A stretch of 5,075 nt of DNA, from the NCBI GenBank assembly GCA_938003555.1, contig CALKXN010000223.1, positions 1 through 5,075 on the forward strand, given 5' to 3'. Below are positions 1-5,075 of this stretch, in pieces. The notes beneath the pieces are model-generated. The model had not been told where the DNA came from. It did no database searches and worked only from the letters and a program-made list of their open reading frames with translations. This DNA comes from an uncultured Robiginitomaculum sp. GTDB taxonomy: Bacteria; Pseudomonadota; Alphaproteobacteria; Caulobacterales; Maricaulaceae. The position numbers were made by a program, and so were the translations under genes. Position 1 is the stretch's first letter; each line of letters starts with the position of its first letter.

Positions 1-774
1 GGTATACACCGATGCCCCGCGTGTGGTGCTTTTGCCCGCACTGTCCGCGTGGAGTGATATAAAGAGATCCGCTTTGGCACGCCGCGCGCGGCGCACACGC
101 TCGTCAAGCTCAACAAAAATATCATTGTCTCGCGTTAAAGCAACGGAGTAACGCCCTGTTTTTTCGAGTTGTTTTTTCAACTCCTTGGCCGCGCGTAATG
201 TTACGGATTTTTCTTTTGTCCCGCCCTTGCCCAGCGCCCCCGGGTCGTAACCGCCGTGACCGGGATCAATCACAATGACTTTCTTGCGGATGATGACCGC
301 TTTGCGCGTTATTGGCTTTAGCCTCGGAAAGGGCACGCCCATCGGAGAAATTCGCGGGGCGTCAGAGGCAATTTCAGCGCGCTTTGCGCCTATGGGTAAG
401 CGAAGCGTCACGATCGTATGCGTGCCGCTATGTGTGTAGCCCGAAAGCTGCGCAAATTCTGCCATGTCAATCACAACACGGGCGCCCTCACCTCTGGGCG
501 CGTAACGCACGCCTTTGGCCGCGCCTTTTGGCTGAAGCTCAGCGCTTTGAACGCCATTCGCGACAGCATCGGGCAGATCGATCACAACACGCGGCGCGCC
601 GCCATCCAACGTAAAGACTCGCGGCTCTGCAACCACGCCGTCATATTTGATTGTAATATGCGTCTGCTCACCTGCATCGGTTAGCGTAATATGGGTCAGC
701 CCGCCCGCAAATGCAGGCAGCGCTAAGCCAAAAGCTAAGCATAAGACACAAAACTGCACAAAGATTCGAAACAT
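1..774 (-). CDS. amiC: N-acetylmuramoyl-L-alanine amidase, AmiC type (partial, C-terminus beyond the left edge)
   Basis: Zinc hydrolase predicted to cut the amide bond between N-acetylmuramic acid and L-alanine of the stem peptide in the periplasm, for daughter-cell separation. I translated it by hand: 258 codons from the ATG at 774 to the window edge without a stop. Residues 1-23 form a signal peptide (hydrophobic core, then ALPAFA before GG). Residues about 26-130 resemble an AMIN domain, which targets amidases to the septum or peptidoglycan, with its recurring VVID strands. An Amidase_3 domain begins near residue 163. H173 in VIVIDPGHGGYDPGA, E188 in GTKEKSVTL and H242 in FISLHAD match the three zinc ligands; the later catalytic glutamate lies outside the window. 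The start is supported by a ribosome site just upstream. The gene is divergent from rne. In related bacteria a penicillin-binding protein gene (mrcA) often follows, but this cannot be seen here. The family is secure; the symbol amiC is by family resemblance. Confidence 0.93.
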   Translation of the reverse strand, partial: MFRIFVQFCVLCLAFGLALPAFAGGLTHITLTDAGEQTHITIKYDGVVAEPRVFTLDGGAPRVVIDLPDAVANGVQSAELQPKGAAKGVRYAPRGEGARVVIDMAEFAQLSGYTHSGTHTIVTLRLPIGAKRAEIASDAPRISPMGVPFPRLKPITRKAVIIRKKVIVIDPGHGGYDPGALGKGGTKEKSVTLRAAKELKKQLEKTGRYSVALTRDNDIFVELDERVRRARRAKADLFISLHADSAGKSTTRGASVYT

Positions 775-784
775 AGCCCCCTTT
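775..784 (-). promoter_or_regulatory. Ribosome binding site of the amidase gene
   Basis: On the minus strand AAAGGGGG lies directly before the ATG at 774, with two bases (CT) between the last G and the start codon; the AGGG core is four bases away. No other in-frame ATG lies close upstream, and the ATG at 790 is in another frame, so this site fixes the start at 774. Confidence 0.7.
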
Positions 785-850
785 GACCATGGCTTTCTAA
801 ACGAGTGGTTACCAAGGCCTTAATATACGCAGCAGCCCATTCATAAAAAC

Positions 851-856
851 ACTATA
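851..856 (-). promoter_or_regulatory. Possible -10 element for the amidase gene
   Basis: The minus strand reads TATAGT, five of six bases of the sigma-70 -10 consensus, about 77 bases before the amidase start. The -35 is poor: at 17-base spacing the hexamer is AAATTG, and the better-looking TTGCAA is only 14 bases away. A second AT-rich candidate, TATATT, lies nearer the gene around 822-827. This is a weak prediction from sequence only. Confidence 0.25.
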
Positions 857-1115
857 GCGGTTGAATTGACTTGCAATTTTACCGCGCCATGCCATTTAGA
901 GGGAGTCGCAAAAGCGCTGGGGGGCACATATGCTCCTATTGCCTTGACGACATACCGCGCGGCATGTGCCGGCGCGAATACAGAGAGTTCCTATGCACGC
1001 CACGGCATCGTTTAACAGTTTAAAGCCGGGATACTGTCCCAGCGGCGAAGCTGCGCGTGCGGCAACATTTAATTATCACACAGATATATCGTCAACGCTT
1101 CTGATAAGTGGTGAA

Positions 1116-1134
1116 GGCGCGCTTCGGCGCAGCC
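1116..1134 (+). promoter_or_regulatory. UUCG-capped hairpin in the rne leader
   Basis: GGCGCGC (1116-1122) pairs with GCGC-A-GCC (1127-1134), giving a 7-bp GC stem with one bulged A. It is closed by UUCG on a C-G pair, the very stable cUUCGg tetraloop. It ends 33 bases before the rne ATG and directly precedes the hairpin that covers the ribosome site. No U-run follows, so it is not a terminator. A role in rne leader control is inferred by analogy with the structured E. coli rne leader. Confidence 0.45.
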
Positions 1135-1137
1135 CCG

Positions 1138-1161
1138 CTCATCGGCGATTGGCGATCGGAG
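1138..1161 (+). promoter_or_regulatory. Possible Shine-Dalgarno-sequestering hairpin of rne
   Basis: ATCG (1141-1144) can pair with CGAT (1153-1156) around an 8-base loop. After a 2-base bulge (1157-1158), CTC (1138-1140) pairs with GAG (1159-1161), which is three of the four bases of the rne Shine-Dalgarno GGAG at 1158-1161. The stem is modest (4 + 3 bp), so it could act as a weak translational brake. It was found by eye and no folding energy was computed. Confidence 0.35.
1158..1161 (+). promoter_or_regulatory. Ribosome binding site of rne
   Basis: GGAG lies six bases before the ATG at 1168. It decides the start: the frame stays open upstream to a GTG at 1108, but that GTG is weakly placed, and the protein from 1168 begins MSKKMLIDASHPEETR, as expected for alphaproteobacterial RNase E. 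Confidence 0.75.
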
Positions 1162-1167
1162 TTTTAC

Positions 1168-4017
1168 ATGTCAAAGAAAATGTTAATCGACGCCTCCCAC
1201 CCGGAAGAAACCCGGGTTGTCGTCGTCAATCACAACAGAGTCGAAGAACTTGATTTTGAAAGTGCCACAAAGCGTCAGCTTCGTGGCAATGTCTATCTTG
1301 CCAAAGTCACGCGCGTAGAGCCGTCACTACAGGCTGCATTTGTCGATTTTGGCGGAAACCGTCACGGCTTCCTCGCCTTTAGCGAAATCCATCCCGACTA
1401 TTATCAAATTCCGCATGCGGACAAAATGAAGCTTCTCGAAGCTGAAGAAGCCGATAGCCGCGAGGATGATGAAGACGAGGAAGACGAAAAGCCTAAGCCT
1501 AAGGCGAAGTCCAAAGGCCGCTCGCGCCGCAAACCGGCTGCGGCCAAAAAAGGTGCTAAAGTTACAAAGCCCGCCGACGACGAAGATGAGGGCGAAGATC
1601 CGCTACGCAAAGCCGCGTCAAGCTACGCTGTCGCGTCGCGCCTTGCGCTCTCTAATCCAGACGATGAAATTGATCCAACAGCGCAAGCTTCTGAAGATTT
1701 CACAGTCGCGAAAAACCTCAAAACATCCGAATTTGACCCTTCACTCGTACCTGACGATCCTGAAGAGGACGATGAAGATGATGACGAAATCGATTCTGAA
1801 CTTGCCGAAGACGCTGCAGATGAAGACGACGAAGAAGTTGCTGCTGAACAAGCTAATATGGATAAGAAACGCCGCCGCCAGCAATCGCGCCGCCGTTACA
1901 AAATTCAAGAGGTCGTAAAACGTGGCCAAGTCCTGCTTGTGCAGGCCGTAAAAGAAGAGCGTGGCAATAAAGGCGCGGCTCTCACGACTTATCTCTCCCT
2001 TGCTGGGCGCTATTGCGTTCTTATGCCAAATACCCCGCGCGGCGGCGGCATTTCGCGCAAAATCGCAAATGGGTCAGATCGCAAACGCCTCAAAAGCATC
2101 ATGTCCGGTCTCGAAGTCCCTAAAGGTATGGGCGTGATCGTTCGCACCGCTGGCGCGAAGCGCACGCAAACCGATATTGAGCGCGATTTTGATTACCTGG
2201 CACGTCTCTGGGAAACGATCCGCACCAAGACTTTAGAGTCCTCTGCGCCGAGCCTGATCCACCAAGAAGGTGATCTGGTCAAACGCTCCTTGCGCGATAT
2301 GTTTAGTAAAGACACTGAGCAAGTTTTAGTTTCTGGGCGCGAAGCCTATGAACAAGCGCGTGATTTCATTGAAATGTTAATGCCGGCCCAAGCCGAGAAC
2401 GTCGTTGAATATGTCGACGACATCCCCCTCTTCCTGCGTTATCAAGTAGAGCAGCAAATCGAGGCCAGCCTTGACCCTGTCGCGCAGCTTAAATCTGGCG
2501 GCTATCTTGTCATTCACCCCACTGAGGCACTTGTCTCTGTTGATGTGAACTCCGGCCGCTCGACCAAAGAACGCAATGTTGAGCGCACAGCGCTAAAGAC
2601 AAATCTTGAGGCCGCCGAAGAAGTCGCCCGCCAAATGCGCCTGCGTGACCTGGCCGGTCTGGTCGTGATTGACTTCATCGACATGGACGAGAACCGCAAT
2701 AACCGCGCGGTCGAAAAGAGAATGAAAGAGGCGCTATCTCAAGACCGTGCCCGCGTTCAAATGGGACGTATCTCTCAATTTGGCCTGATGGAAATTTCCC
2801 GTCAACGTCGCCGCCGCAGCCTTCTTGAAGGCAGCTCGGCCAGTTGTGAACATTGCGGCGGCGTTGGCCGTAAACGCAGCGTTGAGAGCAGCGTCTTGAA
2901 AGCTATTCGCGCTGTCGAAGAAGAAGGCGCACGCAAGCGTGCCAAACGCATTCGCCTCAAAGTGTCGCCAAATGTGGCGCTCTATCTGTTCAATGAAAAG
3001 CGCGACCTTCTCTCTAGCGTCGATGAGCGCTTTGGGATGTTCACAGAACTCGTCAGTGATGACAGCCTTCATCGTCCTGAATTTGAAATTGAGCGCGTTG
3101 AACTTAACGAAGATGGCGGCGCAGACCCGATTGATGCTTTTGAAAAAGAAGCCAAGAAGAACCAAAGCCGCAACAATAATGCGCGCCGCAACACTAACAA
3201 TGCGCAAAAGTCTGACGATGATAGCTCTACCGAAGAAAAAGGTCGAAATCGTCGAAATCGCCGCAAAGGAAAATCAAACAAGTCAGAAGACAAAAAATCA
3301 TCTGATACGGCGCAAGATCAAAATACGCCTAAAACCGAAGGCGCATCTGAGGACGATCAGAATAATCCGCGCAAGCGTCGCCGCAGAGGCCGCCGCGGTG
3401 GCCGTGGTAAGCGTCGCCCCGAGGATGAAAACAATGCCGAATCCGGTGCGGAGGCAAAAGCTGAGAACAGCAAGCCTGTAGAAGGACTTGAAGTTATCAC
3501 GCCTGAACAGGATGCGCAGGGCGCCAAGCCAAAGCGCAAACGCACGCGCCGCAAAGCGCCGAATAAAGACGGCGATAAGGTAACGGAAAAAGCGGCCCCT
3601 TCAAAAGAAGCGGCTAAGCCCGAAGCTAAAACGGATGATAAGCCGAAACGCAAACGCGTTCGCCGCTCCGCGCCGAGGAAAGACGGCGACGCCGCTGCGA
3701 AAACTGAGGCGAAGCCAAAGGCCGAGGCTAAAGCGCAGACAGCGCCAGCCGCTAAATCGGACAAGCCGAAGCGCACCCGAACGCGCCGAGCCGCTCCGTC
3801 AAAGAGCGAAGATAAAAAACCTGCAGCCAAGGCCTATTCCGAGAAGCCCGAAGCCCCTCAGGCCGAAGCCAAAACATCAGATAAGCCAAAGCGCGTTCGC
3901 GTGCGCAGGAAGGCGCCGGGAAAGATTGAAGGCGCGGATGACGCGCCAGAAGCCCAAGCTGCTGCTAAGAAGCCGAAGAAGAAAAAAGGCCTGCTAAGCA
4001 AATTATTCAAGAGCTAG
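1168..4017 (+). CDS. rne: Ribonuclease E, degradosome scaffold endoribonuclease
   Basis: Endoribonuclease that cuts single-stranded AU-rich RNA for mRNA decay and for rRNA/tRNA maturation, and organises the RNA degradosome. The 949-aa product has the full family order: RNase H-like start (1-35); S1 domain (about 36-86 and 243-275) split by a charged insertion of about 155 residues; 5'-sensor region with R326-T327 matching E. coli R169-T170; DNase I-like domain with D459 (SVDVNSGRS) and D502 (VVIDFIDM) matching the magnesium ligands D303 and D346; zinc-link C560-E-H-C563; small domain to about 685; then a disordered tail (686-949). Catalytic positions are offset from E. coli by a constant 156-157 residues, so the insertion explains the length difference. 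The tail is rich in K, R, E and A, with an arginine-rich stretch (735-750), four basic repeats (787-917) and a basic amphipathic end. The only tryptophan is W348. A terminator follows. Identity is certain; tail partners are unknown. Confidence 0.98.
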   Translation: MSKKMLIDASHPEETRVVVVNHNRVEELDFESATKRQLRGNVYLAKVTRVEPSLQAAFVDFGGNRHGFLAFSEIHPDYYQIPHADKMKLLEAEEADSREDDEDEEDEKPKPKAKSKGRSRRKPAAAKKGAKVTKPADDEDEGEDPLRKAASSYAVASRLALSNPDDEIDPTAQASEDFTVAKNLKTSEFDPSLVPDDPEEDDEDDDEIDSELAEDAADEDDEEVAAEQANMDKKRRRQQSRRRYKIQEVVKRGQVLLVQAVKEERGNKGAALTTYLSLAGRYCVLMPNTPRGGGISRKIANGSDRKRLKSIMSGLEVPKGMGVIVRTAGAKRTQTDIERDFDYLARLWETIRTKTLESSAPSLIHQEGDLVKRSLRDMFSKDTEQVLVSGREAYEQARDFIEMLMPAQAENVVEYVDDIPLFLRYQVEQQIEASLDPVAQLKSGGYLVIHPTEALVSVDVNSGRSTKERNVERTALKTNLEAAEEVARQMRLRDLAGLVVIDFIDMDENRNNRAVEKRMKEALSQDRARVQMGRISQFGLMEISRQRRRRSLLEGSSASCEHCGGVGRKRSVESSVLKAIRAVEEEGARKRAKRIRLKVSPNVALYLFNEKRDLLSSVDERFGMFTELVSDDSLHRPEFEIERVELNEDGGADPIDAFEKEAKKNQSRNNNARRNTNNAQKSDDDSSTEEKGRNRRNRRKGKSNKSEDKKSSDTAQDQNTPKTEGASEDDQNNPRKRRRRGRRGGRGKRRPEDENNAESGAEAKAENSKPVEGLEVITPEQDAQGAKPKRKRTRRKAPNKDGDKVTEKAAPSKEAAKPEAKTDDKPKRKRVRRSAPRKDGDAAAKTEAKPKAEAKAQTAPAAKSDKPKRTRTRRAAPSKSEDKKPAAKAYSEKPEAPQAEAKTSDKPKRVRVRRKAPGKIEGADDAPEAQAAAKKPKKKKGLLSKLFKS
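3526..3918 (+). repeat. Four-copy basic repeat in the RNase E tail
   Basis: Four copies of KPKR-x-R-[TV]-RR-x-AP are encoded at 3526-3561, 3640-3675, 3763-3798 and 3883-3918 (residues 787-798, 825-836, 866-877 and 906-917). The spacing is 38, 41 and 40 residues. The linkers are rich in A, K, E and P, and copies 1-3 are followed by [KS]-[DSE]-rich residues such as KDGD. The copies differ by synonymous codons (AAG/AAA, CCA/CCG, CGC/CGA/AGG), so this is a protein-level repeat and not a recent DNA duplication. The likely role is RNA binding by repeated basic patches, which is inference. Confidence 0.85.
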
Positions 4018-4040
4018 TCTTGCGAAACGCATAGAATATG

Positions 4041-4070
4041 AAGCCCCGCCTTAGAGCGGGGTTTTTTATT
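4041..4070 (+). terminator. Rho-independent terminator of rne
   Basis: CCCCGC (4044-4049) pairs perfectly with GCGGGG (4056-4061) around the loop CTTAGA. Flanking AAG and TTT can extend the stem to nine pairs. A T-run (4062-4067, then ATT) follows. It begins 24 bases after the rne stop and separates rne from the transporter gene. Confidence 0.92.
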
Positions 4071-4093
4071 TCCAAATCTCTATTCGTTCTCGC

Positions 4094-4122
4094 TTGACCT
4101 ACCCGCTTTAATGGCGTCAATT
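4094..4122 (+). promoter_or_regulatory. Possible promoter of the transporter gene
   Basis: TTGACC (4094-4099) is a good -35 match. With 17-base spacing the -10 is TCAATT (4117-4122), only three of six consensus bases. Transcription would start near 4129, leaving a short leader that still holds the ribosome site at 4135-4141. The preceding terminator makes a separate promoter likely, but this exact assignment is uncertain. Confidence 0.35.
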
Positions 4123-4134
4123 CCAAGGAAATAT

Positions 4135-4141
4135 AAAGGGG
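4135..4141 (+). promoter_or_regulatory. Ribosome binding site of the transporter gene
   Basis: AAAGGGG lies five bases before the ATG at 4147. An in-frame ATG at 4111 would add 12 residues (beginning MASIPRKYKG) but has no Shine-Dalgarno in front of it, and this site would then fall inside the gene. The start at 4147 is therefore preferred. Confidence 0.7.
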
Positions 4142-4146
4142 ACGAC

Positions 4147-5075
4147 ATGGCGGGACAAACTCCAAGCAAGAGCTATCGTACTTTGGTATTGTTATTGCTC
4201 ACTTTAATATATGCTTTCAATTTTATTGATCGCCAAATTATTGGCATTCTATCGCCTTTCATTCAAAAAGATCTAAGCTTATCTAATTCAGAAATGGGCC
4301 TACTTAAGGGCTTCTTATTTGCACTCTTTTACACAGTTGTTGGCATCCCTATCGCGTGGCTCGCAGACCGTTATAACCGAGTTAATATCGTCACAATTTC
4401 TCTCGCTGTATGGAGTGGTTTCACAGCGCTGACAGGAATGGCAAATAGTTTTTTAACGATCGGCCTTGCGCGCATGGGCGTAGGTATTGGCGAAGCGGGT
4501 GGCTCCCCACCCTCTCACTCTATAATTTCTGATATGTACTCAAAAGATGAGCGTTCAGGCGCGCTGGCCATATACGCCCTCGGCATACCGCTTGGCTTAG
4601 GGTTTGCGTATTTTATAGCCGGCTATGCAGATCTCACAAACCCGAAGAGCACATTCGATTGGCAGACATTGCTTATCGTGTTGGGCCTAGCGGGAATTGT
4701 TCTTGCGATCGTCACGCGTTTTGTTGTGCGCGAACCTGTCCGCGGCGCGCAAGAAAAGGCCAAAAAAGATGCGATTGAGATTCCATTTAAAACAGCACTA
4801 AAAACACTTCTCTTGATCCCCTCTTGGTGGACAATGTGCTTGGGGATCGCACTCGCATCATTCGTCGGTTACGCTGTTTCAGCCTGGCAAATTGATTACT
4901 TGCTACCTTTCGATGGCGCGCAAGGGGAAGCCGCATTTGGCTTTCAAAAAATGATGTATATTCTCGCCTTGGTAAATATGATTTTTTATGGCGGCGGCAC
5001 ATTTTTTGGCGGCGCACTTGCACAGAAACTCGCCGGAAAAAGCGTATCCTATTACGCCATTGTACCTGCTGTTTC
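4147..5075 (+). CDS. Major facilitator superfamily transporter, Spinster-like (partial, C-terminus beyond the right edge)
   Basis: Inner-membrane secondary transporter; 309 codons are open to the window edge, about two thirds of a usual 12-helix protein. Hydrophobic segments fall near residues 12-32, 52-72, 79-99, 102-121, 141-160, 174-194, 224-250 and 268-292, matching helices 1-8. A charged cytoplasmic linker lies at 195-220, after the sixth helix and its typical ending VVREPVRG. Family marks are NFIDRQIIG in helix 1 (D28, R29), the motif-A loop WLADRYNR (D74, R75, R78), and helix 4 with R109 and GEAGGSPPSHS (E116). This pattern is that of the Spinster (Spns) family, whose animal members export lysolipids such as sphingosine-1-phosphate and which has many bacterial homologues. 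The substrate here is unknown. The 5' part uses more TTA, CTA and ATA codons than rne, a mild difference. Family confidence is good; no specific function is assigned. Confidence 0.9.
   Translation, partial: MAGQTPSKSYRTLVLLLLTLIYAFNFIDRQIIGILSPFIQKDLSLSNSEMGLLKGFLFALFYTVVGIPIAWLADRYNRVNIVTISLAVWSGFTALTGMANSFLTIGLARMGVGIGEAGGSPPSHSIISDMYSKDERSGALAIYALGIPLGLGFAYFIAGYADLTNPKSTFDWQTLLIVLGLAGIVLAIVTRFVVREPVRGAQEKAKKDAIEIPFKTALKTLLLIPSWWTMCLGIALASFVGYAVSAWQIDYLLPFDGAQGEAAFGFQKMMYILALVNMIFYGGGTFFGGALAQKLAGKSVSYYAIVPAV

Larger units (their letters stand above)
775..1167. other. Divergent intergenic region between the amidase gene and rne
   Basis: These 393 bases hold no convincing gene. The open frames starting near 966 and 993 run on into rne in another frame and have no family resemblance. 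The left part (about 800-900) is AT-rich and probably carries promoters for one or both genes. TTGAC occurs at 866-870 and 944-948 on the plus strand, but neither has a good -10 at normal spacing. Other visible structures are an 8-base GC palindrome CCGCGCGG at 955-962, a direct repeat GTTTAA-N2-GTTTAA at 1010-1023, a short hairpin (GGGAT/GTCCC) at 1028-1040, and two hairpins next to the rne start listed separately. Confidence 0.7.

Noticed and set aside
265..600. Recurrent TCAATCACAA / ATCACAACACG-like words in the amidase gene (and once near 1227 in rne)
   Set aside because: In the amidase they encode the repeated beta-strand sequence VVID/VIVID, and in rne VVVNHN on the other strand; this is coding coincidence, not a regulatory repeat.
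903..907. GAGTC (a GANTC site of the CcrM methylase) in the intergenic region
   Set aside because: GANTC is expected by chance about every 256 bases and others occur inside the genes; a single copy is not evidence of cell-cycle control.
944..972. TTGACG as a -35 of rne
   Set aside because: At 17-base spacing the -10 would be TGCCGG, with no resemblance to a sigma-70 -10, so it is not listed as a promoter.
1108..1167. Upstream in-frame GTG that would extend RNase E by 20 residues
   Set aside because: The extra residues do not look like RNase E, the stretch contains the leader hairpins, and the ATG at 1168 has a GGAG at good spacing and the usual MSKKMLIDASHPEE start.
966..1253. Small plus-strand open frame of 95 codons upstream of and overlapping rne
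   Set aside because: Its second half is rne read in another frame, no ribosome site stands before its first ATG, and the peptide shows no recognisable domain.
2734..3207. Minus-strand open frame of 157 codons across the zinc-link and small domain of rne
   Set aside because: It lies fully opposite a conserved RNase E region whose plus-strand frame is certain; no domain or ribosome site supports it.
3357..3830. Minus-strand open frame of 157 codons inside the rne tail
   Set aside because: It is the antisense image of the basic repeat region (its A, S, R, L and F runs mirror the K/R/A codons), without a start signal.
4111..4146. Alternative in-frame ATG for the transporter at 4111
   Set aside because: No Shine-Dalgarno precedes it, whereas AAAGGGG stands correctly before the ATG at 4147; the added polar residues are not needed by the family.

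Overview
The window looks like ordinary chromosomal DNA of an alphaproteobacterium. The evidence is an RNase E with a long charged insertion inside its S1 domain (an alphaproteobacterial trait) and a divergently placed AmiC-type amidase gene, an arrangement I recall from Caulobacter relatives. The moderate GC content and the Spinster-like MFS transporter suggest, more weakly, a marine Caulobacterales/Hyphomonadaceae-type organism. Nothing points to a plasmid, phage, insertion sequence or CRISPR array.

Layout. (1) Bases 1-774, minus strand: the N-terminal 258 residues of a secreted N-acetylmuramoyl-L-alanine amidase with signal peptide, AMIN domain and the first part of the zinc amidase domain; it runs off the left edge. 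(2) Bases 775-1167: a divergent intergenic region serving the amidase and rne. Its last 50 bases can fold into two hairpins, the second covering the rne ribosome binding site. (3) Bases 1168-4017, plus strand: complete rne (949 aa) with all expected catalytic and zinc-link residues, a roughly 155-residue S1 insertion, and a 264-residue disordered tail carrying four basic repeats. (4) Bases 4041-4070: a strong intrinsic terminator after rne. (5) Bases 4147-5075, plus strand: the first 309 residues of a Spinster-type major facilitator transporter, probably with its own promoter, running off the right edge.

The genes belong to separate functions: septal peptidoglycan cleavage, RNA decay and processing (degradosome scaffold), and small-molecule or lipid transport. 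The terminator separates rne from the transporter, and the amidase is read in the opposite direction. I found no previously undescribed system. The points most worth checking concern RNase E: its tail repeats, the absence of the tryptophan-containing PNPase-binding motif known from Caulobacter, its basic amphipathic C-terminus, and the possible self-regulating leader.
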